Shown: positions 34,587 to 48,400 of the stretch, piece by piece
How positions within the stretch are numbered: the first letter of the stretch is position 1
Layout: every line of letters begins with the position of its first letter
Assembly: GCA_038496675.1 (NCBI GenBank)
Contig: CM076660.1
Span: 12,116,514-12,180,513 of the forward strand
Source: Rachycentron canadum
Lineage: Eukaryota; Chordata; Actinopteri; Carangiformes; Rachycentridae
Length of the DNA: 64,000 bases
Reading direction: 5' to 3'
Position numbers and translations under genes: made by a program
The notes under the pieces: generated by a model
The model's database searches: none
The model's input: the letters and a program-made list of their open reading frames with translations, nothing else
Told to the model about the DNA's origin: nothing

Positions 34587-37500
34587 CTTTGTATTTGCCT
34601 ATAATGTTATGTAAAAATGTCATAAATTAGTGGGAATACTACAGGGTCATGATTAATTATTATTAGTAGTAATGAGTTTCCTAACTTAGGGGTCAAAGTC
34701 AAATCATATGTGTATGTGAGTTAGTTTCTCGAAGTTCACCATTTTCTAATTTCATAATACAGATTCACAACCAGGTACCTTCCCACACCTCTTTTCTCAC
34801 AAAGTCCCTGCCTTTAAAAATGATCTCCTTTCATTTTAGCTCATTTTCATTTACCCCTTATTATCTCTGGGCTATTTCTTCCACTTACCTACTTACCTGA
34901 CAGCTTTTTGAAAAATAGTCCAGAGAAGATGAAAGATCCAAATGCATACCTGTGAAATTGCACCTGATTGCTACAGCATGTATGTTTGCATGCTAAACAC
35001 ACGATGGAAAATGGAGGAGTTAAGAGGAGCATCTGTCTCCTAATAGGAACAGATAATATGTATTCTGGACTTCCACCATGCTCAGTTCCTTTATTAAATG
35101 CCAGACATGTGAGCTGCAGTTAGTATGGGTCATTACAGAGCCATTACTTGACACAGTGTAGTCTACGCTGTGGTAGTGATAATAACTGCTGAAATTAAAG
35201 TGTCACCACAGATGAAGTTGGAGTGATATGTTGTGATTAATTAATGTCAAGATGACCCTTTGCCATTAAAGCGATAATTGGAGATAAATATCTTCCCATT
35301 AATGGCAGAGTTTCAGTTTTAAAGACCCAGAGCCATTTTCCCCATAACAATTATACATTATTGAGGAGTAGAGTTAGAACAGAAAACTTCTAGTGTGATG
35401 CAGTCAGACGTGTCCTTGAATCTATCAATCCTAATGATGAAACCTTTATGGTAATGATTATTTAATGATCAGGTATCATTCAGGTGAATGTTTTTGAATG
35501 TTTTTTTTTTTTTACTTCAGAAACCTGTGTATGTTTTCATTGATGTGCAGTTAATTTGGAAATGTAGCTGTACATCTTTTTATTTATTATCATTCATATG
35601 AATGTGACAGTATAAAGTATAAAGATCCTGCCTTTTTATTTACTGCACATAAACTACACATTTTTTCCACTGAAAAACAATTTCTCTGTTTATAACATAA
35701 TTACCACCAAGGAGGTTATAATTTCACCCAACTCTTGTGTCAGCAGGATTTGAAACAATGGATGGATGGGATATGAGCTACAGAAGGACCAATTAGATTT
35801 CAGGGCAGTTTATTTACTATTGATTAGATTTTTTTTTTTAGTCTGGCTTTTGTTGTTTGACACTGGCCTTGGTAGAGACATGTGCTGTCAAAGTCTCCTT
35901 CTAGTTTTATATGAGGTCTATGTGTTGCTTACTTTGTCATGATAACTGACAGCTTTTATTCTAAATTGATGATATTTACCTCAGTACAGGGTGTAGTAAG
36001 ACATTTAGATGTTTATACTGCAAACCCATCAACATATAGGTCCAGGTCCCAGTTTGTACTCTAACTTTGTACTGTAACTTAGTGTGAGGGGCCACCTTGT
36101 CCTAAAAATAACAACTGGTTCTGACCATGACTGGGTTTTCCTCAGGGTGGGAAAGAGAAGTAAACCAGAATGTCATGATTCCTTATAGAGAGAGATTACA
36201 TACATATCATACAATACAATACAATACAAGGAGGCTATGTGGATATTATTTACCGTCATGATTATAATCAATAAAAATTACAATGAGAATCTTTAACAAT
36301 TGTGAATATACAAAAAATTTTAAACAATAAACAAGAGGGTAAGCCTGTTTACAAGAAAGGTCTGACATCTATCTTTATCTTTATCGTTATCTTTCTTTGT
36401 TGTGCTCTGTTGACTTGATAGTGTTTCTGGATGGTCAGCATTGGCTAGGTGACCTCATCAGCCAAAAAATTGTTGTAATGGAAGCGTGTTCTGGTCTTGG
36501 CACCACGGGAGATTTCTCAACACCTAAAATAATGGCTCAAGCATGGGTCGATTGCTTTTTAAAAGTTCTGCCAAAGGAAATTCCTCTAAAAACCACTCGA
36601 GGGCACTGCAGCCCCTTGTAAGTGAAAAGCGTCTCATTTGAGGCCAAGGTGCGCTCATAGTTCACTCATGTATAAATGCTAATGAAATACAATGACATTT
36701 CCTGATCCAGTGAATGTATCTGAAACAAGCCATCATGAATATAGATGACATCAATACATCTACTTTAAGGTTCATAAGGCTCATCAAATCATTCCTCTCA
36801 TCGCCAAGAGGAAGCTGTTGCTATGTGTGATCATTTCAGGTGATTATTTACAAAATAAAAGCAGATTTGTGCGAGAGATATTATTATTTGTTTAGTTGTT
36901 GTTTATGTGCAGGGGACCGTGGTAAAAGGGAGCAGAGTGTGTCATTATAGTGCAACAGGAATGGTGCCACTTTAAATTGCCCCGGCAGGATACAGTAACT
37001 GTAAAAGCAAAAGTTATAGAAGCCAAGGTTTCATTTGCACTGACGGAACAAACATCAGGGTTGAATAACCAAGCTTATTAAATACACAGTGTGCGTGTCA
37101 AGAGGTAATGAAGATGGAATGAGAAAAAAAAAAAAAAGAGGTGCAGTAATGGAAGGACAAGAGGATCTACACCCTCCACCTCTCACTAACGACTTCCATT
37201 AATGCAAGACTATGTATATTAATTTAGACAAGATTAAGATGTCAAAATTCATCAGTTTTTAAAACAAACATTTAATCCCTTATAGCACATCTATATATGA
37301 ATCATGAATGCGCGTGCTTTTCATTTCACAAACGCAATCATGTTTTATAATAGAGGGAGTCGGTTTTATCTAAAGATGGCTGTCTAATTTTGGAGCTCTT
37401 CATAGGTCCCAGTGCTCTCAGGTAATAGCATCCTTTGAAGACAGAAGATTAATCTTGTGATACAAGCACACATGTACAAAGCTGCAAAACATTACTACTG

Positions 37501-39913
37501 TGGATAACTAATTATACTTATCTCTAACGGGGGATCAGGATTCACAGAGGTGATTTCTGTTTAGACTCTGCGTATGCTTTGTGCTAGCAGAGAACATTAT
37601 TTCTCCCACAGCTGAGGAGGAATAAGTGCATGTGCCAGTGCATAGTGGCCATTCTCACCAACAATTGCGCAGATGAAATCGAGTCACTAACTGCCTCTGT
37701 TACCAGGGACAACCGCTTTTTAACATAAATGGACCCAGAAATTTCAGTCAAACAAGAAAACACATTCGGAGCACGTGTCGAATTTGTGATTCCAGTTATT
37801 TTTAGAGAGACAGAAAAGGAGGTGTTTTGATCAGTGAACAGTGCCATTCTCTGCTACTGGATAATGTGTTTCACATGCAAGATGATTCATTTCAATGACA
37901 AAGTCTGCATGTTTCTCCTCTGGCTTCCACATTGCAGAAGTTGTGGTGACAATCTGAGTTGATCATGGCGCAGGTATGTATTTGTCTCAGGCTTTATCCT
38001 GCGCATGTGAATACTGCAGTGACCTTCATCTACCTTCTTCATGCACTGGAAATAAATTTGACATTACCCGTTTCACGCCTCTTTTCAACTCCCTTCCACC
38101 ACTCGCTTCGGCTGCCTCCCCCATTTCCAATTTATACTCTTCCCATCTTCTAAGCAAAGCAGTTGTTTTTTGTGCCGAGTTTTAGGAGTGTGGCTCGAAA
38201 AGTGGCAAAGTTTCTTTAAAAAAAAGTTGTCTCAAACTACTGTGTCAGCAACATCACCTTTCCTCTCCTCCAAACCTATTCCTCCTCTCTTATCCATCAC
38301 TCAAGGTAACATCAAAGCATAATCACTGGGAGACTTTGCCATAGTTACACATCCTGTTCAGGCAAAGAAACTCTATCAGGACTTTATCACATGTACCTTT
38401 ACATGCACACACACATATACACACTCACAAACAGTTGACTTACATTAATTTCCTGGAGACTCTAACCATAACTACTACTTACACAATCCTATCCTTAACT
38501 TTGTGATTTAGGTCCCCCTCGCAACGCACCGATCAATCCTACCTTGACCACAAACACACCTCTAGCTTTGCATACATGTAACGCAAAAACTGTCCCCACT
38601 TAGACACTGGACTTGTATTTAGGAATTTAAGGATTTAAGAAAACTAGCACGCCATGATCTGTAACCCCTGACAGCAGAGAAACAGAAACATCATTTTAGA
38701 GACTCAGCAGTGAGAACTTCCCCACAGCACCTGTGAGCCAAACAGATGGAGGCTAAACCCAAGGAAGGGCATGAAGGAGATGATGTGCCTGATTAAAGAG
38801 AACACAGAGAGAAAATGATGATGTTTAAAACCACTTTGAAGCCTCAAACTGGTAAATAATTGATGTGCTGAAGAAGACTCAAGGAATGGCTGCAGCTCCT
38901 ACACCTGCGGCTCAATGCTTAAATATTCATTTCCTGCCATAGTCACACACACTTGAGTGCGCATATAGCTTATAAGAGTGAGCGCATGTGTGTTAAAGAT
39001 GCACATTGAATTAGAGAAATGTGTGTACCGAGAGATTCTCCAAACAAACTGCTGTATTCAAGTGGAAGTGGAAGGGAAGAGATGGGAAGATAAGAGAATT
39101 CAGGATTTATTTTCTCCTCAGCGATTGACTCAAAACCCTCAAAACTCCCTCATCAGCGGACAACACAGACGAGAAAGAAACGAAAGCCCTCCCTGCTTTT
39201 CATCCGCCCCTTTACTATTCTTTCATCCCTGCAATGCTCATAATGGTCTTGAGATTAGTGCTGGATGTGTTAACTAAACTTCTCATTTGGCAGAGAGGGA
39301 GGGTGAGTTTGAGAGAATTACTGCAGGAAAAAAAAAAAAAAAAAAAATGAAAAGGGAGAATTTTCAATGCGGATGTTTAGAAGATGAAAGGGGGGCTAAT
39401 TCCAAGAGGAATTTCAACAACGTTTTAGTTTAAACTAAACAAATAAGTATGTCGTAGGACACAATTGCAAACATTCGGAAACAGGCACACTTTGAGCAGC
39501 ACATGTTCCCACTCGACCCTGGCCAAACAGTGCTCTAAAATTTTGATAATTATGATTGACAATCTACAGTATGTGAAACAACACAAATCTCTGACTCATT
39601 TCTATGCAGTTTAGAGTCACTGGTTGAGCCCACACAATGTGCGCAAGTACACACACTCTTTCGCTATACTTCTGCTCTCCATTTTTCATCAGCCCACTGA
39701 TTAATCATTGTATCTGACTGCTCATTAGACCATCTCTTTTAAAACTGCTTGACCTAGTATTGACTTTTTTCCCCCCTTCTCGTCTCTTCATTTCACATTT
39801 CTTTCTCTGACTTACCTCTCCTCTCTGCATCTTCATTTCCTAGGCGGCGTATGTTTCAGACAGTCCTTCAGGGGCCTTTCTCTTTGGTCAGCCTGAGTGC
39901 AGATATTTCAGCA
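34587..39913. other. Non-genic stretch with candidate conserved non-coding blocks
   Basis: No coding gene recognised. Blocks at 35140-35480, 36660-37110 and 37300-37460 have complex, repeat-free sequence with many TAATTA/ATTA-type sites. A TACAA run is near 36205-36228. A 36-base exon-like segment (37938-37973) is described among the findings. Confidence 0.5.
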
Positions 39914-40247
39914 CCTTGATTTCAGAGTAATTACACAAGGATAAATGATGACTCTCCCAGAATGCATTTCTCCCCTCTTTCTGTCAACCCATCAGGAACA
40001 GGACCCGGGGCACAGCAATCACTCACTACTACTCTGCAGGAGGGAGTTTGAATCTCCTAAAAGTTTAGTTTACACGCAAAGACAAAAAGACTTTTTTCCC
40101 TTGATTTCAGAGTAATTACATAAGAATAACTCTCCCTGAGTGCATCCCCCCTTCTTTCTGTCAAGCTGACAGGAACAGGACCTGGGGCACAGCAATCACT
40201 CGTTGGTGCTCCGCAGGAGACGGTTACAATAATTCAAAAGTTTACAC
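39914..40247. repeat. Local direct duplication, two diverged units
   Basis: Unit 1 (39914-40074) and unit 2 (40099-40247) share CTTGATTTCAGAGTAATTAC, TTTCTGTCAA, AGGAACAGGACC, GGGGCACAGCAATCACTC and AAAAGTTTA-type ends in the same order, about 185 bases apart. Unit 2 has small deletions. No gene is present. Confidence 0.85.
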
Positions 40248-42368
40248 GTTACAGTTTTTTATTTAGTTTTTTTTTTTTTCTTGCGTTTAACTTTTTGAAT
40301 TTATACAGGGGCTTTGGTTGAGCATGTTTGCTATTTTTCAGCACCATCCTGTGTCTCATTCATACAGCTATATAGATTCCCACTGGGGAGCTGCCACGGG
40401 CAACTGCAGTTTTCTGTTTGCCACTGTGCAGCCCCACTGGAACAACAACATTGGATTGCTCATAGGAACTTCAGTAATAGCTATAGTGGGACAGCTTATT
40501 TGCAACTGACCCACATTTTCTCACCTGCTCCCGTGTTTCAGTTAATTTCTAAGGTTCTCAATAAAATGAGGTTAAACTTTCTTAAACAGGTCATGTCTGT
40601 GTGTACAACCAGTGAATATTAACTGAAGGGTTTCCATGTCCTTTAACTTCAGATTGCCTTTTTGTGATTCCTGTCACCTTTACAGAGTGCCTTTGTTCTT
40701 GAAGGCCAAGGGCTATGTGAAGTATATCAGTGAAGAGCATCAAAATCCAACCTGATCTTATGTTTGATACCCAGCAGGCTAACAATATCAATTCGAGATT
40801 CTGGGCAGGTATGGGGCATCTCAGAGTGATGTATTTGGTCCATGCTAGGAAAAAAAAGTATCCTGTGAGAACTTTCAATGAATTTAAAAAAAAAAATCAA
40901 AACAAAAACAACTAACAGGCTTTGACTTTATAACATCTCCTCTAAGGGACACATCCAAGCTCACTGGGGTAGAAGCCCTATGCTGCCCCAGCAGAAGGCC
41001 TCACACCAGGGCCTTGATTTAATCACTGCCCAGCAAGGGGAGAGGCCAAGCAGGCAACAAAGCTGCCCTCCAGCCTTCTACCCTCTTGCCATCAATGCTC
41101 CCTGTAGGTTGACCCAGGAGAGGCCATCCCTCACCCTCAACCCTCCACCCGAGTTGTTTGAAGATGAGAGGAACTGAGTGTGAGGGGAGGGACGGCCAAG
41201 AGGAGGAGAGGCAGATGAAACCCTGGTTGTTCTCTTTGAACTGCTAATCACAGTGTTTAAAGCTGACCTCGCTTCCCGTCTCTCTTTATGTGGTTGGCTC
41301 ATTAAAATATGTACCTCAATAAAGGATCCAGATGGGAGTTCACCATGAACTACGATCCCCAGTTCAGTTCAGGTCAAATACAGCCTACACCTAATTTTCT
41401 CCCTCAAAAATAAACAGGTGGGAGGATACGTTTCACAATCCACTCCACTATTTTATCAATACTCTTATATACTTATATACTAATATAAATAAGAATGGGA
41501 TCCTATGTGTGCAGCTGTTGATCCCTGGTTGACAATGAAGTCAGTGGTTTTAAAATGGCTCAGATAATGTTAGACACATCCCTGACACTGAAAAAAATCC
41601 AACTGAACTTTGCTGAGTGTATGAAAAATACTAAATCTCTCAAACATCTCACCATTTTTAATTTGGGCTCAGAGGAAATTATTGAAATAACCACGGAAAT
41701 CTTTTTTGTTAATGACATGGCCAGAAATTATGTAAAATGTTACGTTTTTTAAATTTGTGTTATACTGACATGTCAAAACTAACAGACAGTCCTTTTTCCT
41801 GTTGGCTCAGCTGGTTGCACCTATAGATGAATGAGCAAGTTAGCTGTTGTCATTTACACTGTGGCATGCTGTCAGGGCAAGCAAGACAAGTAGTGCTTGA
41901 TAAGGCTAAAAATAGACATCAGTTTGAACTAAATCAATTGGATACTGAAGTGGAAGTTACATTTGATCTCAGATAAACACTCTGTCCTATAAAAGATCTG
42001 ATGCCTGTTTGCATCCATCATGTAATTTATAGTGCATCCTTATGGCAGCAGCAGGGTATTGTCTCTGAAAGCTACTAGCCTGACTACCAGCTGTTGTATC
42101 TATTGTTTCTGTCATATCCATGGGTTTGACCATGCTCCAAGTCTGGAGTTTGTCAAGTGGAGAGGAGAGTAATTCAATTCTCAGGCTTGTGCATTGAGGG
42201 TTATCCTGCGATCTTTGACTGGCCGAGGTGTGTGCAGATAAGCTGTCCTTGGGTGTGGAAACTAAACTTGGCAGCAGTAGCAAATAAACAAGCAAATAAC
42301 ATTGACTTATCATCTCTGTGCAAGATCTGCAGTAAGTTTGAGAAGTTTGAGGGAGAATAATGTTACAC

Positions 42369-42426
<58 letters not shown>

Positions 42427-45400
42427 GCAGTTAGCTAATGGCCACATAAAAAACTTTTAGGTTAGCGAGTTAGGGGGCAGTTAGCAGAGTATCTGTGAAT
42501 GCAGCAGTGTAGGTTCACTTTAAGCTGTTTGTCAGTAAATAAATGCTGCAACTCTTCAAGAGCAAATTCCCACATCCCTCCATGTGCTTCCAACTACAGT
42601 CCAGACAATGAGCCAGTAAAGAGTAACCACACTGAAGCTGGAAAATACATCACTGGAGTGCCATGGTCAATAAACGGTAGATTACCATCTGTACTGCATA
42701 TTTGATATTTTTAGTCAGTTCAGAAGAATAATTCTGAAACCTCTTCAGATCGAAGGACAAAAGAGAAGATGTCCAGGCAGACTGCAGCAATTGGCTGCTC
42801 GGTTCTGCTTATTTGTAAAAGCCACCGCATATCGCTGTATTTACATATATACTTTTTGCACTGACACAACAATCACAATTTTATGATTGCAAAGTCAAAC
42901 TAAAAACAGAGACTTTTGTTGACTATTGTGTTATCGGCTGTGAAAACTATGTTTTCTTATGTAATTTCTAAAAGGTTTGCTCATCCATACTAAAAGTGTG
43001 AGGCAGTCAGGAAGGTGTTTTGGAAAGACAAAACAACAAAAAGATTTTTTCAGATTTAGCTGGTTTAATGTGGATGTGGTCTGAGATGTTAATATGAGGT
43101 GTGACATGTATATTCGATCTTGATCCAGTTTGGATACTTTTGCACAGATGGTACTAGGTCTGGAAAAAAAAATCCACAAACACTGCATGGACAGGAAAGG
43201 TGGAGCATGGAAGGTGGACATGATGAGACAGAGGAGAGTAGGGTAGCAAGGGAACAATCAATCATCACTCCTGTTGGTTTATATTGACTCTGCAGTCCCA
43301 CTGGGCTACCACGGTCAATGTGCTTTCAGGCATTTTGTTTGGGTCGATGAAGGAGCGTGCCTGGCTCAACACACATCTTTTATAGGGATATGTGCTTATG
43401 TATTTGTGTAATATATTTGATGTTTTTTATACAGTGTGTATTGACAGGTTTTTAATAAATGTATATCATGTGGAAAGTGTGGCTATTATTGTCAAGTGAA
43501 TATATTCCGTTTTTGAAATTACAACAGACATGTAAAGTATTAACACAACCACGCCACTGTGATGCCACGGGACATCAAGATTTTGCCATGTGCTGAGGGT
43601 TGAGTTCTTTTAAAATTAGTTGACCTTGTTATCAAGCTGCACTGTGCCCAGTGGCAGCCTCCCAAGAACCAACAGTATCAATTGGCTTTGGCCCATCAAC
43701 TGTCCTTGGCATTCATCGTATCCTATCAATGGGTGATGAAAAACCATCTACAGCACATCATACAAGTATCTGTGTAACCTGTTAGCCTGCATTGATGTTA
43801 ATCTACAGCAAGGGCTCAGCCAGTTTGAACTACAATAATTGCAATGATTCACATGTGGATTTATTGTTACAAGTGTCTTTTTTTTTTTTTGTATTTGGAG
43901 TCTTTTGTTGAAATATTTTCTAGTAGGGGTGGGTAATGTGAATAAAATCTTTTATCAAGGTGTAAGATGATATTATGATATTGATATGTATTGTATGTAA
44001 CATAGCAGATTTTCTAGAAATTTAATTGAGAAACCACTTGTTATTATCTGTGAATGGACAATTGTGTGAATAAACAATCAGGTATAAAATCAATTACATT
44101 TATGCACACAACAAACATCTGTTGTATCATGGTATATACTATATAGTTACTGTAGATATTTTAAAATCCAGATCAACTTTATGAAACTAAACAAAGGACT
44201 GCTGCATTTGTTGTCTCTGCTATGCTTTTCAATACAGTGCACTATGTTGCTTTGATTGTTTCAGTGCAAGGTAACATTTCTATCAGATGCCCAGTCTGCA
44301 GCAACGTTGAATCTTACAAGGACTTGAGTGCTTGTCCACGAAACATGGAGCAGGGTAAACAGGGTCTCTCAAATAAAGAGAAATGAGGAGTTGCTGTATA
44401 TAGAAATCATATGAAAATATAAGTTTGGGTTTAGGAGAGTAATGTAAAAAGAGAGAGGAGTCTTTTGACCTAGTTCTGATTAAATGAACAGAGTTGGGCT
44501 GAAGCTGAGTGTCTTGTTGTTGTTGACCATCTTTCTGCTTGGGAGAACATTTTCTTGTGTTTGTTGATTAAAGACAAAGCACTCTCTGCAGCGTATTCTT
44601 AGCTAATTTTGTTCTCATCCTCCCATATGTAAATGATAAGACAACTGTCGATACACAGGTTTAATTAATGACTGATTGTGTTTCAGTGGTGTGGAATAGC
44701 AGGATACAACTTATTTTCATGCATGATTGTGTGTATGTGTGTGTGTGTGTATGCGTGTGGAAATCCGCAGTATTTGTTAGAAATAGATTGTAAGACTACA
44801 ATTTTTTTTTTTTTTTTAACCTAACTGGTCATCAATCATCTGAATGATGTGATGCCACAAGCATATACTGACAGGCTCTGAGTGATGGATGTTTGACAAG
44901 TGATGATTACCTGAGCTGAGGGGTGTTTCTAGCCCAGAGGGTAAACCTCTCTGAGGCTTTTACCTTCTGGGTTCAGATTGCAAGATGACTGGAGATGGAC
45001 TGAGAGGAAAAGAAATTTACACTAAATAAATCAAAATCTGCTGTCCAAAAAAAAAATAAAAATAAAAAATTAAGTGTTTCTGACATGACCCTAGATGCAA
45101 TGTATTTGGAAGCAATGATACTTAAAGTTTTTATTAAATTAAATCATTAATCACAAACTCTTATTAAGCATGTTGTCTAAATGAACAGTAGAAGTCAGAA
45201 AACCATTCTGAACCACTGCATTAATACATAATTTTAAAGGTCCCCATACTTAAAAACCAAATGCATTATAAAAAGATATTAGCAGTAATGGCAATGCATG
45301 AGATGTTACTTAATATTCACCTCAGGTTCTGTGCAGGGTAGATTTTCTTAACATTTTAACTTAAATAACCCTGAATATTAATATGAATTTGGGCCATATT

Positions 45401-48400
45401 TAAACATAGACAGGATTTAAAAATGTTGTTACTTTTGCATCGACTTTTGTTTTACTTATTTACTTATACTTATATACTATTTCTGTTTTACTCTTAAACT
45501 GATTAAAGGTTTCTTATGTGTCCAGCAGTGTTCCTCCCCAGACATGTTTTGAACTATGTAAAAATACTACTAAAAAAAAAAAAAAAAAAATACTGAATGT
45601 GATTTTCCAATAATGCAACACAAAATAGAAAACAAGTATTCTTACTTCCTACCAGTTGCACTAGTTGACTGGTGAAAGAGTATCAAGATTATGAGTGGAG
45701 GAACCACCAAAATCTTAGGACATATCACAATGTTAAGCATAATTATATATAGCAGTGGCTGACATAGTGACAGTGGTTTATTTTGCTCATGATATGTCTC
45801 ATTATTAAGTATTATTAATCTTTAAAATGACAATTTATTTTTGAAAAACGTTTATTAAAAATATCAAGAACGTCAATTCTTATAGGCAACTCTGATTTTT
45901 ACACATCACCTCTGGACCTCTACAGCTTTAATTTCCTCTAAAGATGGTCAGTCCCTTAAGGGCTCAGACAATCAGTTTTAAAGTGACAAAATATCTTCAC
46001 TTGACACTAGGAAGTGGCACACTTGAGAGAGGCAGAATAAAGGCTTGGTTTTACAGGAGTGACTTCATTCTCTGCTACGTGTGCTTCCCCAACAAACAAT
46101 TTGCTGAGCATCTCTGACACAGTGGCCCTTCCTTTATGAAGAATCTGAGCTGCGTACGAGGGGACAGTGTTTCTTTGAGCCAGGTGACCCACTCAATAAA
46201 GTCAAGGTAATGAAACGAATTTGAGAGAGAGAGACTGGAAACAAGAGAGCTGGATTGAGTTGAGCAGCAGTGGGTGGACTGACCAAAAAGTGAAAAGGCT
46301 TTCTACCTGACAGGTTATTGATCGGCTCAAACTTCCCAAAAGGACTGTGAGACTTTTAAAGGCAGAAATGGATGCTACTTGCTCAAGCAACCCCTTCTTT
46401 AGTTCCCTCCCCCTTTCCTCAGACATTGTTTGAAATCTTCACGCCATTTAAAATTGTTAGAAAAGTTTAGATCAATGGAATCAACACAAATTAAGAACAG
46501 GCACTGTACGACAACACAGTTCTCCATTAACACACAACATTTGCCCCACAAATCCATGCCACTGGAAACAGCCACAGAACTGATGTCTGTTTTAAATGAC
46601 AAAGTTCAGCTTTGACAACTGTGGCAGAAATAGCCTTTTTAATGTTATAATTATTCATCTGTATATAATTTTTTAACAAGCTTAAGTTCCTAAATCTGAA
46701 TTAAAACAATTATATACAAATTCCAATTCTCTTTACAATATGATACATTTTCTGAAAAGTTTAAATTGAAGTCATGTAATGATGTGAAAGGAATGACCTT
46801 TTGGGGTGCTGCCTTTGAAAATACATTTTATTTCCCAAGAAGAATAGTGAGGACTGGAAACTGTCACAAACTGTGGTTTGTCTTGGCAGAGATGACTTAA
46901 TATGCTCAGAGCCATTTGTAGGAAAAAAGATGGGAACCTTCATTAGATCATTACAGCACACTGGCATATTTTTTAGTTTGAAAGGTTAAAATACAACTGC
47001 AATGAAGCCTAGAGACGGATGGGTTCTGCTTCTGTTTAAGTGCTCAGTGCTGACATGCACTGAAATTCTATTACTTCCTTTCCTGCAGTCTCCACTCAGT
47101 TCTGTTTTCCCTGTGGCATCTTTCAATTAATCTGGCTGCAATATGATTGTGGATGTATGTGTGTGTGTGTGTGTGTGTGGATGTGTGTGTCTCAGGATGT
47201 GTTTTTATGTGTTTTTGAGATTAGAAATAGCAAGATATTAAGTTAACATTTTCAATTTTTAGATTCTGAATAAGAAAATGTAAATACGTGAAGCCTGTAA
47301 GAAATGATGCCCTGCTGCTGCTGCTCCCTCTTCAGATTCTAACCTCAATCTGAAAATCTTCCACCTTTTATTATTGATAAGGTTTGATGGGGTTCAAATT
47401 TGAAATAACACAGACGAAAGAAAGATTCAGTAATGGCCTTTCAAAAATGTGAACTTAAATCAAGTTGTGTCTACTACCTTATAATATATAGCCTACTGAT
47501 GGTCAAATGTTTTAGATTGCATCTATTTTCTAGCTTTTATTTAAAGATCCTCATCAGAAATGTTTTAAATGATGTAAAAATACTGTTCTAATTAATGTTG
47601 TCTTTAATGTGGTTATCCCACATAAAAAGTGAAAAGAAAATTGGAAACTGGGAGATGTTAAATTGACAGATTAAACAGCAGAGGGCATTGGTATAAGAAA
47701 CATCAGAGAGACCAAAATCAATGACTAGAAGACCTATCAGGTAGCGTAGTTGTGTGTTTATATTGTTTGTTAGCTTTTAACTGGCAGTGACTGACACAGT
47801 GTCATTGGTTGTGCTTTTGCAAAGTTTTGCTATCTGAACTGACAAGGTTTTGGTTTATTTTGCCTGCCCCACACACAAGAGTATGCTTTTGGTTGAGTGC
47901 AGTTGCAAGGTGGAAATATGCATTCATGGCTGGCTGCTTATTTTGCTCATGATATGTTTCTAAAAACATTTGTAATATGATAATTGACATTTTAACAAGG
48001 TCCAATATATTGTCAGAAATTTTTGACTTGTCCAACACTCGTGCACACACACATACGCACACACACACATGCGGGCAGTTCTTTCTATCAAATATTGATC
48101 GGAAAGTTCATTCTCAGACTGTTCTCACAAATTTGTTCTGTCACACTCATCCCAAACCAGCACAGTGTGCTTCAAATCTGGAGACTGTGCTGGTCTTCCA
48201 TCATGTGAAGCCACTGTCTGGTCCTTCTCTTCTAATGTTTTGGATTTTCAGGATGAATTTTAGGATGAATCCCTCACCAACTATTCTATCTTCCTCTGTT
48301 ACTCACTTTTTCCATTCTGCTATACAGACAAAGGGTTTGTAAGTCATCATCATAAGTTGGGCGACTATAGGAATAGTTGGAATTAAAAATAAAATGGAAA

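Noticed and set aside
36397..36621. Plus-strand frame of 74 codons
   Set aside because: No recognisable family, no splice context and no repeat signature; treated as chance.
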